Assembly: GCA_949152475.1 (NCBI GenBank)
Contig: OX424555.1
Location: forward strand, 74,043,499-74,107,498
Reading direction: 5' to 3'
Length of the DNA stretch: 64,000 bases
DNA from: Terebella lapidaria
Lineage: Eukaryota; Annelida; Polychaeta; Terebellida; Terebellidae
This document shows positions 35,520 through 45,989 of the stretch, one piece after another. The translations under genes were made by a program, and so were the position numbers. The notes beneath the pieces were generated by a model. The model worked only from the letters and a program-made list of their open reading frames with translations. It was not told the DNA's origin and made no database searches. Within the stretch, counting starts at the first letter, position 1. The number at the start of each line of letters is the position of its first letter.

Positions 35520-37565
35520 TCGAGATTAGATATTAGCAATCAATTGTGGTCATATAGGAAGTGATATATGATAAATATACTCGTGACCTTGAATTTGACC
35601 CTTGACCTCATTTTCAAGGTCAGATAACAAAATGGCTAATATCTCGTTTATTATCGACTTTACAGCTTAGGAATCCATAGTGAACGTAAAGGAAATGATA
35701 TATGAGCAGGAATCAGCTAATGGGTAGTATGTTACGTCCATGACGAAAAATTTCGTTTTTATAAAAAGTTCTACTCCAAACTGGTAATTTTAAAGTTTGA
35801 AACCTAGAATGGAAAATGTATTGATGGAAAAACCAGAATCTATGGCTACACTGTTTGAAATAAATATTTTATAGATCTAAAACTTGAGACATGTCCTCGA
35901 AAAACGCTCATATTTTGATGTCCTTTTTCGGCTGTTACGTCCTTCCCCATAAGCTTTCTAAAAAACTATGTGCGTGAGTGATAACTGGCTTGTGGGTGCT
36001 GATTCAGAATGCTACGAGTATTTGAACAAATGTTTTCTATTGGTTATTATACACATATTTCAATACTAAATATATTCTTTAAAAATATCAAATCAGGTGT
36101 GAAAATGTCCTCGATTTGGAGTTACGTCCAAAAACGTGGCTGTAAGGAGTACCATATAGCTCAAATAGTAGAAAGTGCAATAATATATGAAATGCCACAC
36201 AAAAACACGCAACATGTATGTTTCACTTATTGTTAATCAGTTTGTGGACGCAGGCTACAAACGGGTTTGTGTGTGTTAGCGTGCCGGTAGTCTATCCCCA
36301 AGGTTATCATTCCCGCCTTTTTATCCGTTCTTCTAATTTCTACAGTCCGCATTTTATGTAGAATTGGTATCCCTTGACAACGTTACCTGATTATTCAACC
36401 AATGACAATCTCTCTTTTCGACTAGAAGCTCCTCGAGGTTGTTTTCCTTTCAATCTTTCAATTTTTAATCCAAGATATTCTGCCCCATCGCTTGAAGTAT
36501 AGAAGTAAAACTTTATCACGCTTATCATTAGTGATCACTGTTATTATAGGGTTTTATATTTTTTGAATCCCTCCTAGCATCTAACAGATTTATTTATTTT
36601 TCCCCGAGGCCGGTGAAAGACCGGAATTTTTGCCTCGATTGCTTCTCCAGAATCGATAGGCCTAGCATGTTATAAATATTTTGTCATATATATTAAACAC
36701 ATTTTATATCTACTGTAGCCGTATTATACAAAAGTATCAATTATTAATCGGATCGACACATCTGTCTCCAATGGTTAGTGTGTTCGCCTTCAAATACAAA
36801 TCTGGATAAGCCCCTATCGTGTCATGGGTCGATCGTCTCATCGACCGGCTCGGTGATGCTGCGACATTTTATGCTCAAGGTGGTCATAACGTTGTTTGTA
36901 TAACTTTGTAAGTTCGTCACGAACGACAAACGTGGATGCATTTTTGACCTCTACTCCCGCTCCACCCCTCTCCCAGTATTTTCCCTATTCATACTGCATC
37001 CAGAAATTCCGTGGGTGTAAAATGATGTACACAACATCATGTAGACAACATCACACAAATTTCAATTAAGACATCCGTTTTTAAAAACCGGTAACAACAT
37101 TGTTCACGGACTAGATCTAGTGTGGTGTAGATCTATCGCTTAGAACATCATCCAACTGGTGACACTTGACGGCTACGTAAAGTATTTTATACGGTATTTG
37201 TTTCCTTTGAGAGTGTGGGCCAGCATATCCATGTACATCGACAGTTCTTTCATCAGTTCATTCTGATAACAAACATAAACTTATTATACTACATCTAGTA
37301 ATAGTTTATCTAATAACGTATAATAATAATATATATATATATATACGTTCAAATGTTTAGGTCGATCAATTTTTACATAGTCACAAATCCGTAAAATGTT
37401 TTGTATATTTTATTCCTCAATCTGTTATCATTTGTTAATTCGTCTGTACTCTGCAGGTATAAATATATATACTCTCTAATGTGTCTGTTATCCTCTGTCA
37501 TTCATACAAGTATTTATCATATTACAATGTAAATATATAATATTTATAATTTATTTTGTTTTATA

Positions 37566-38690
37566 TTGGAAGTCCAATTCCGCTGACGGTTCAAGGCTGT
37601 TTGCCCTAGTTCCAGTGTTCTATACATCTATAATTTCATTATTTATATATCATAGATTATATTTTACACAAAATATGTATATAATGTTTTTCGTGCCAGT
37701 GTCTCCTCTCGTTGCGGGATTTATCCTGGGAGTCCAATTAACAGGCTCCAGAGCTTTCACTGTCAGTTGTGGGCTGTGTGCCCTAGTTTCCAGTTTATTA
37801 TTCATGTCTTTTATATATATTTACATTTTTTCCAGTATTTATTCCTTTATTCTATATGTACTATCCTATCATTTTTTATACCATATATACATATATACAA
37901 TATCTAAAAAAAAAAAAAAAAAAAAATAAAAAAAAAATATGTATATATTTACCAATATGTGTTAATGTCAGTGTCTGCTCTCGTTGCGGGATTTATCCTG
38001 GGAGTCCAATAACAGGCTCCAGAGCTTTCGCTGTCAGTTGGGCTGTGTGCCCTAGATACCAGTTTTATTATTCATGTATTCTATATATATTTACATTTTT
38101 CCAATATTTATTCCTTTATTCTATATCTACTATCATACCATTTTTTATTCCATATATACATATATACCATATCTACAAAAAATATGTATATATTTACCTA
38201 TATTTACCATATAAATAATGTGTTAATGTCAGTGTCTGCTCTCGTTGTGGGATTTATCCTGGGAGTCCAATTAACAGGCTCCAGAGCTTTCGCTGTCAGT
38301 TGTGGGCTGTGTGCCCTAGTTACCAGTTTTAGTATGCATGTCTTTTGTATATATTTACATTATTTATATATCATATTATATATATATAGACATATTTGAA
38401 AATATTTCAGTTGTCTTGTGGGCGGTGTGCCCTAGTTCCAGTATTTATTCATTTAGTCTATATGTACTACCAGACCTTGTTTGTATACCATATATATATA
38501 TACATATATATCATATGTACCCAAAAGTTTATATTTATCAATATTCACCATATATATATAATGTGTTCAGTGTCTGCTCTCCTTGCGGGATTTATCCTGG
38601 GAGTCCGATTAACAGGCTCCAGAGCTTTCGCTGTCTGTTTCGGGCTGTGTGCCCTTGTTACCAGTGTTATCATTCATGTCTTTCCTAGAT
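37566..38690 (+). repeat. Long-unit tandem repeats inside split-repeat element
   Basis: Five units share gggatttatcctgggagtcc, caggctccagagctttc and gggctgtgtgccctagtt, at about 37566 (partial), 37700, 37975, 38230 and 38572, separated by AT-rich spacers. The near-repeated open frames (GFILGV-LTGSRAF) arise from the repetition. A 22-base A run lies at about 37905-37926. Confidence 0.88.
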
Positions 38691-38744
38691 TATATATATC
38701 TACATTATTTATTAAACCCTGTCACTTACTGGATGTAAGTGGCC

Positions 38745-38965
38745 ATGACCTTGGTATTGTTTAGGGCTGATTGCCCTTGGTAATATTTAGGGCCAACTGC
38801 CCGTGCTAACGTTTAGGGCTCTGCCCGTAGTAACGTTTAGAGCTGACTGCCCATGGTAATTTTAGGGCGGACTGGCTGTGATAATGTTTAGGCCTGGATG
38901 ACCGTGATAATGTGTAGGGCTTACTGCCCCTGGTGAAATTTAGGTCGGTCTGCGGTAATGTTTAG
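38745..38965 (+). repeat. Minisatellite, about 28-30-bp units
   Basis: Seven or so imperfect copies of 'gtttagggctgactgcccgt' with 'ggtaat' joins, immediately after the long-unit repeats. Confidence 0.8.
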
Positions 38966-39289
38966 ATTTCAGTATTATATATTTTATATAGTTCCTCCAT
39001 TAGATATTTTCATATATTTCATAAATTAAATTTAAGTATACGTGTATATTTTAGGTACGGTACTTCACAATTCATTTTATCAAATTTAATTAAATTTTCA
39101 CTTCCTCCTGTCTCGCTTCAAAAGATGCTAGCGTATAATAAATTCGTTGGTGTTTATGGTTCTTGTTATTCATTTCCAGTAAATCTGCATCACGATACTT
39201 CTTTCATTTCGGAGTTCCATCTTGTTCAAGTATTTATCACGTTAAATGTTGTTCCACAGGTACTCGTTCTCGTTTTCTAATATTGCAGA

Positions 39290-39439
39290 ATATGCCTCCA
39301 CAAGAAAACCAAGGCTGTTGAGCCATGTGCCAACATAACAGTACCCCTCGACTCTGGAGCCGACAATCTAATAACTGCTGAGCATGTCTTCACGTGTAAA
39401 TTCGTGGGATGCTCACGCACCGGATCCCAGTGCACCTGA
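39290..39439 (+). pseudogene. Possible retropepsin-like fragment
   Basis: The frame reads ITVPLDSGADNLITAEHVF before ending at TGA (39437-39439). LDSGAD is a good match to the DSG/DTG active-site loop of retroviral-type aspartic proteases. It is only about 50 codons, with no flap or second motif visible. It lies inside the split-direct-repeat element and may be the only coding trace left there. Confidence 0.4.
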
Positions 39440-39599
39440 AACCACCTCAATACTGCCAACATCAATACTGCCATTACGGGTGTAGGTCAGGTGCCTCTCC
39501 TGTCAACAGCCGAGGACCTCAGGCTGTTATTACCCTCCGGTTACACAGCTGTGGGTCAGGATTTCCAGCCTCCCAGTCAGGGTGCTGCAATTATAATCA

Positions 39600-40200
39600 T
39601 CGATCTCAATCTGTGGGTCATGAGCCCCAGTTCCATCTCTAATTCTAGATCTTAGTGTCTAACTGTGGGTCAGGAGCCCCAGCCTGCAAGTCCGGGTACT
39701 CAATTCTAATCATCGATCTCAATCTGTGGGTCAGGAGCCCCAGTCCCATCTCTAATTCTAGATCTCAGTGTCTAGCTGTGGGTCAGGAGCCCCAGCCTGC
39801 AAGTCTGGGTACCCAATTCTAATCGTCATCTCAATCTGTGGGTCAGGAGCCCCAGTTCCATCTCTAGTTCTAGATCTTATTGTGTAGCTGTGGGTAAGGA
39901 TCCCCAGCCTGCAAGTCCAGGTACTCAATTCTAATCATCGATCTCAATCTGTGGGTCAGGAGCCCCAGTTCCATCTCTAATTCTAGATCTTAGTGTCTAG
40001 CTGTGGGTCAGGAGCCCCAGCCTGCAAGTCCAGGTACTCAATTCTAATCATCGATCTCAATCTGTGGGTCAGGAGCCCCAGTTCCATCTCTAATTCTAGA
40101 TCTTAGTGTCTAGCTGTGGGTCAGGAGCCCAGCCTGCAAGTCCAGGTACCCTAGTCTAATCATTAATCTCAATCTGTGAACCAGCCCCCCAGTTCCTTCT
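39600..40200 (+). repeat. Tandem array, about 115-120-bp units
   Basis: Five to six units built from gtgggtcaggagccccag, then cctgcaagtccaggtact or ttccatctctaattctag, with atcgatctcaatctg between. Very even copies suggest recent amplification within the element. Confidence 0.9.
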
Positions 40201-42878
40201 CTTAATTCCAGATCTCAGTCCCTAGCTGTAAGTCAGCAGCTCAAGCTGCCCCTGTTCTGGGTTTTTCTATTACAGAATTATCACCAGTCCTTTCCTCTTA
40301 CCCTTCCCTATCCTAAACAATATTTATGAGAAATGGTTAGGAAACCAAGAATTCTTCACAAGCACTCCACCTGGTTAACCCAACCCCTTTTTCAATTTTT
40401 ACAATATCTTTACGTAGCTTTACACTTATCTTCCACTCTCATACACAAATCTAAATTTGTTCCTCAATACCTTTAAATTACATTATAAAAACTTACATTC
40501 CTCTTTTACCTCTACCTTACTAATTTCCAAACTCATCCTATTACTGAGTGTCGTCTGGCACTTGTTGCAATATTCAATATCAATATTCCACATATCAAAA
40601 TCCTATGTCAACATTTTTCTAGTCTACCTTTATGTAAGTGTGTTTAAATTATAACTCTAGCTCCAGAATATTAAAAAATTTTGTTGTCGACCTTTTAACC
40701 CATCGTTCTACATCAAGTCTTATTTCTTTAACATTTTCCCCTAAGAATTAGTGGCCTTTTCATAGTATACCATAAACATTTTCACTGCATACATATGATT
40801 AGTGAGCTCCCAGAGATCTAGGAGCATGGATGTCCATCTTCTCTATGTTCAAGGGTCGTCCAATCTATCTTTCCCTTTACTACTAGTAATTTATTTGCTT
40901 CATCCCATCCCATTTGCTTCGTTTCTATGGTTAATCAACAAAGTCGTGGCCAATAAGACTTCCACTTCCAATTTCCAAATGTTCCTCCTCCAAAATACAA
41001 CTATTATGTTTTTGGTACTTTCCCCGTTGTCGATTATATTTCATACAATTCACAATTCAGTCCAAACATTCTGGTACTAAGAGTATCACCATTACAGTTC
41101 GGCTTCGTTTTCAGGTTTCACCCCTTTCTCGTTTGACAGATCCTCGTCCAGCAAACTTCACTGACCCGGTATCTTATCTATCACATTCTTCATCGGAACC
41201 AGTATCATTTCCGGTGTTACGGTCCCTATATGTTAATCCAGAGTTTTCATCAATCGCCGTTGGATTTTTACTCTTGTCATTCTCATCCTTCGTAATCAAT
41301 TCGGGTCAAACTCGTAACAGTCAGTCTCACCATTACAGGCATGTTGATTCGAGAATATTCTGATCATTTTCTACCCAACACCTTACCTCTGTTACTTTAA
41401 TTACATTGTTCTTTGTCAAGACCTACGGTCTATCTATTCTCATCTACTTTTTTCTTCACATCATTTAATGGTCAATTTTTGTTCATTCCCAACTCCCTCC
41501 GTCGTTGTTCATTTATATCGGGGTTTCATTCGGGTCTTATGTTTTACTCCTAAGCTGAGACGGATAAAATCAGCAACTGTCTTACTTGCTTATATCCCAC
41601 AATTATAGTTTAAGGGTCGTAGTTGTCGTCCTAGGTTTTTCTTTTTCGTGGTAAATGTATGTCCTCTGAACGGATGCTTTACTTCCTTGGATCCGGCTGG
41701 GTCGGTTTTGGCTGTCACCATTCCCAGTTCCTGTGAATGCTTTGTGGCGCGTGTCAGCCTTAGGTTCTGATTTTTGTCGTTCATATTTGTGTTATTTACC
41801 CACATATCATGGTAATTGTTAGTCATAACCCATTTCCAATAATTATGTCTTATTTCTCATTGTAACTCATTTTATTGTAACTACCTCAACTTCATTATGT
41901 TTGTATATTATAATTTAAATAATTATATTTTTAAATAAACCAAGGTTAAATCCCAGTCGGTTAGTTACTTTATAACAGCAACACACACAATAATCAGTTT
42001 GTGGACGCAGGCTACAAACGGGTTTGTGTGTGTTAGCGTGCCGGTAGTCTATCCCCAAGGTTATCATTCCCGCCTTTTTATCCGTTCTTCTAATTTCTAC
42101 AGTCCGCATTTTATGTAGAATTGGTATCCCTTGACAACGTTACCTGATTATTCAACCAATGACAATCTCTCTTTTCGACTAGAAGCTCCTCGAGGTTGTT
42201 TTCCTTTCAATCTTTCAATTTTCCCACCCAACCCACCCTTTTTCCTTGTCAATATTATTTACATACAAGTACTGTTGTATACTATAGTACTATATACCAT
42301 ATCATTTCATTGTCATGTAATCTCGTGTTGTTTCTCCGTTATATTCAAAATATAATCTTATCTTGTATTTCTTCACTTTCCTATATTATGTGTTATTGTA
42401 CTATTTTAGAATTATGTCTAATGTATCTTTTTTCAGTTTGTGTACTGTGTTTCTTCCATGTATCATTATGTACGGTAGATCGTATTTACTGTGAACGCGT
42501 GTCAGCCTTAGGTTCTGATTTTTGTCGTTCATATTTGTGTTATTTACCCACATATCATGGTAATTGTTAGTCATAACCCATTTCCAATAATTATGTCTTA
42601 TTTCTCATTGTAACTCATTTTATTGTAACTACCTCAACTTCATTATGTTTGTATATTATAATTTAAATAATTATATTTTTAAATAAACCAAGGTTAAATC
42701 CCATGTATGTTTCACTTATTGTATGTATGTGAATACCAGTTTGTAAGAGAACGTACGAAATGCATGTGTGACTCACAATAATCGAGTTACGTCCAGTATT
42801 AAATTTTCAGAGTGTCTTTATAAATCGGATAATGTTTGTGAATGGATGCGAGTCTAAGTTTTACGTTCTCGAGCTACC

Positions 42879-42944
42879 ATGGCAACGTTACAAATTTTCG
42901 AGCTCCAAATGGGACACAATGGCGCGCACCGTCGGCGATCTTCG
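42879..42944 (+). other. Possible first coding exon, unassigned
   Basis: ATG in a good context (ctaccatgg) opens MATLQIFELQMGHNGAHRRR, ending at a strong donor (tcg|gtaagg). It lies inside the TIR transposon, so it could be captured host sequence, part of an element gene, or chance. Joined directly to the candidate exon at 45698 it stays in frame, but the resulting 45-residue product matches nothing I know. Confidence 0.2.
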
Positions 42945-43353
42945 GTAAGGCTCCATGGAAGTTTATTTGGTTACGTCCGCCGTTCAATGGAAATTAGCTG
43001 GGTTTTGGGGTATTTGGTGCGTATAACTTCATAGAATATGCATTGTAAGTATTGAAAGGATACCCTCTCCGATAGGTTTTCAAATCACAATGATTGTGCC
43101 TGTTACATGAGCGTTCACGAGCAGAGCATGGTGACAGGAGCCTACACGAGGTTATTCATGGACGAACAAGGACATTTCTTGTTTACGGTTTAGTTGAAAT
43201 GTGTGCCGAACATGGACATTCTCCGTTATGGTCTCTGCATTGTGGACGAACAAAGACCGAAAACAACCCGTAACCAAATATTAACAAGACATACACGGAA
43301 ATTCTACGTTCGTCCATCTGTGATGCCGATGGCATGTATGGTATGATGCTATA

Positions 43354-43534
43354 TACAGTGGTCCCCCTCAGATAAGACCTACCCTTCTGTCACAAAATTG
43401 AGGTCTTATCCAAGGGGATGTCTTATTAGAGGGGTTCATTTACATGTTAAAATTATCCTAGCGCCACACGATAAGGTCTTTACAGAGGGGGAAGTCTTTA
43501 TTGAGGGGGGTCTTATCTGAGGGGGACCACTGTA
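43354..43534. mobile_element. Mariner-like MITE, TACAGTGGTCCCCC termini
   Basis: tacagtggtccccctcagat at the left and its reverse complement at the right (atctgagggggaccactgta) form a perfect TIR of about 26 bp or more. TA at both ends is the Tc1/mariner target. The interior repeats 'tcttat..gaggggg' words. A half copy lies in a CFAP52 intron at 62092. It is nested in the larger TIR transposon. Confidence 0.9.
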
Positions 43535-45697
43535 TATGATATACTTGCTACAATATATTTACACTGCACATTGGAGGTGCTGAAGTAGATCTAGATCTAG
43601 GACTTGTAGATAGAAAATCATAGAATCCATATCACATAACTGAACCATGCGATGATTTATTTATTATATGAATGTAACCTACGTGTTACTGAATACCAGG
43701 ACCGTATAAAGCTGTCAGGCCATGGCCTGACCAATAATTTGACCCACAGGAAGGGTTGAGGTCATTCAATGTAGGCCCATGGCGTGCTCCATTCGATGGA
43801 CAAAGAGGTAAGTTCGTGATTTGTCCTGCCTTTTTTCTTGGGTGAGATCTCCTAGGTACTCTCTGAGGTAAAAACCTAGGCCACCCCATTGTCGGCCACA
43901 GTTGTTCGGAACCCTAGGGTCAGATTATGGGAAACAAACCAGTTATTGGACTTCCTAATAAAGTTCTTCATTACACATGTGTTTTTATGGATTATTCAAT
44001 ATCAAAGTCTAAATTGAGTTCTATAGTCTTGGTGAACTTACAACGAAGGCTCGCCGAAGACGGTGTATAAAGAATGAGGAACTAAAAGCATGAACAAAAA
44101 TTTTCAAGCGGCCTTGCAACTTATTGACAATGATTTGTATTACAAGTAGATAATACAGGCCAAATATTAGTTTTAAAGCACACTATTGACGACTGCTGAT
44201 TCACGGTTATCGTCTATTGAAAGTTACGACACTCTGCTGGTATCATCTGTTGAAAGTAATAATAAAATGTTATAGTTATCCGGGTAATCAACATTCATAA
44301 TTATTCTGTCGAGAAAGATTTTTAATGTAGACATGTCCATGTTCGTCCGTTTACAATGCATGTATGTCCATGTTCGTCCGTTTGTAATGCAGACATGTCT
44401 GTGTTATTCCATTTGGAACGCAGACATGTCCAAGTTCGTCCTATGCAAAACATTAAAGATAAAATATTAAGATAAAATAGTGTTATTGCTCATGAAGTCT
44501 CAACAAATACATTATTTGATAACTATGACCATATTTACACAAAATGCACTTCTTAAAATTGTTGAAATATGAAAAAAAAAAAAATAGGACATGTCCATGT
44601 TACGTACTCTACCCATTAGCTGATTCCTGCTCATATGCTGAATATTCTGGTGACCTTGAATTTGACTTTTGACCTCATTTTCCCTTCATAATGGGAGCTG
44701 CCAGAACTGTACCCATTGAATGCCTGAAGATAGAGCCTAGATATTAGCATTTTTAATTGGGAAGTCATGTATGGCGATTTGTGTGGTGACCTTGAATTTG
44801 ACCTTCGATGACATCGAAAGGTCAAAACCATTTTTTGGTTTTAAAAATGCCCAGATTTGCCTCTATAGATGAAATGCTTGCAGATAGAGTCTATGTTTGC
44901 ATTATGAACATATAGGAAGACATACTTGACACAACTAATGATGACCTCGAACTTGACCTCAGATGACCTTGAGTGCCAAATGTCTGACTCGGAATGTGTA
45001 AATTGGCGAGAGCAGCCTAAACGCTTGCACCCAGATATACATGTATCTTTGTATTATGATCATATAGAAAATCATATGCCGCACACGTACATGTAATGGT
45101 GACATTGAAGTTCACACAGATGACCTTGATTGGTATCTCAAGGTCATACGTTCACACTGATAACCTTGATTGTTAAATCTCAAGGTCTGTTACCTGTCCA
45201 GGCAAAACCAAAATTGTCCGTTAAACTGTTTTAGCCTTTGGGCTAATTTTAACATAGTTTCAGGTGGTTTGAACTAAAAATCGGTATATACGTGTGCTAA
45301 AAAGTTGAAACTGTTACTTCATGTATGTACATGGTGTAGCGCAAGAGCGGCCTGACTGCACATGTCGTACTTTAGCCCCACTTTAAAAAAAGTTAAACTC
45401 AAGTCACACTTTTCGATTGCACACCTCTCACTTTGTGCCGAAGTGACACTTTTAAAGCCCTTAGGTCAGTGAAATGTTAGTGAGGCATGAGGCTCCCTAA
45501 AGCCACACTTAGCTCAGTTTGCCATGTATAATGTACGTATTTTTGAAGTTGTTTGTACAACTATAGCATTAGAGATTCTCAGAGGTATAGATAAATGTAT
45601 GACGATACATGTATAGATGAAACATCGAGTCATATTAGTCAGATTGGGTTTTTTTATTCAATTTTACTATCTTCGTATAGTGATTGAAAATTTTTAG

Positions 45698-45769
45698 GAC
45701 ACACCATATGAAGATGTCGAAGACAGCTTGGGGACTGCTCTCCTAAAGCTCCGACAAATGATGCAATAA
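45698..45769 (+). other. Possible terminal coding exon, unassigned
   Basis: After a T-rich acceptor (gaaaatttttag) the frame reads DTPYEDVEDSLGTALLKLRQ, then MMQ and TAA. The acidic start and amphipathic helical end look like a real protein C-terminus, and the local sequence is not obviously repetitive. I do not recognise the family, and no sure upstream exon was found. Confidence 0.3.
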
Positions 45770-45989
45770 TTTTGTGGGATATTATAGTTTTTACATCATG
45801 TCAATATAAAGATATTACCGTTCTCTCTAAAATTCAGCTTTGCTGATTTTCTAAACCTGATTCCCTATTGATAATGAATATTCATGATAGGCCAAATGGT
45901 TAATATACTTATGAAAAAAATACATTGAACAAAAACTACATTTTCGCGATATGCCTGTTGTGCTTTCGGGGCGGTGCATATGCAATGAA

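Larger units (their letters stand above)
36234..42701 (+). mobile_element. Element with split direct repeats (A-internal-B-A-B)
   Basis: Block A (232 bp, starts taatcagtttgtggacgcag) stands at 36234-36465 and 41991-42222. Block B (207 bp, starts cgcgtgtcagccttaggttc, ends ggttaaatccc) stands at 41748-41954 and 42496-42702. The order A1-internal-B1-A2-unique-B2 is the split-direct-repeat layout known from Ngaro/PAT-type tyrosine-recombinase retrotransposons. A 21-bp sequence starting catgtatgtttcactt flanks both sides (36213-36233 and 42702-42722), which that class does not normally produce. The interior carries three tandem-repeat fields and a protease-like remnant, but no RT, RNase H or recombinase that I can recognise. 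It is probably non-autonomous or very decayed. Confidence 0.75.
35704..44632. mobile_element. TIR DNA transposon, 4-bp target duplication, with nested insert
   Basis: The left end gagcaggaatcagctaatgg (35704) and right end, reverse complement, gagcaggaatcagctaatgg (ending 44632) match over 24 bp including gtag, then diverge. ATAT flanks both sides (35700-35703 and 44633-44636), and the host repeat 'gatatatgctgaatatt' is restored on removal. Without the 6.5-kb insert it is about 2.4 kb. Repeated words gttacgtcc (left) and gttcgtcc / ggacgaac (right) look like subterminal binding sites. No transposase is recognisable, so it is probably non-autonomous. The superfamily is not assignable from the TIR. 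Confidence 0.83.
34577..45247 (+). mobile_element. Interrupted Helentron-like element, copy 3
   Basis: Pieces of the same ~133-bp-unit family flank two large insertions: 34577-34858, 35520-35703 and 44633-45247. The last ends with gtccgttaaactg and hairpin tagcctttgggcta (45232-45245). No head like those at 23319, 31626 or 53880 is visible, so the copy is 5'-truncated or fused to the preceding one. Removing the insertions at 34859-35519 and 35704-44632 restores continuous array sequence. Confidence 0.65.

Noticed and set aside
37615-38764. Frames with repeated GFILGV-LTGSRAF
   Set aside because: These are tandem-repeat by-products inside the split-direct-repeat element.
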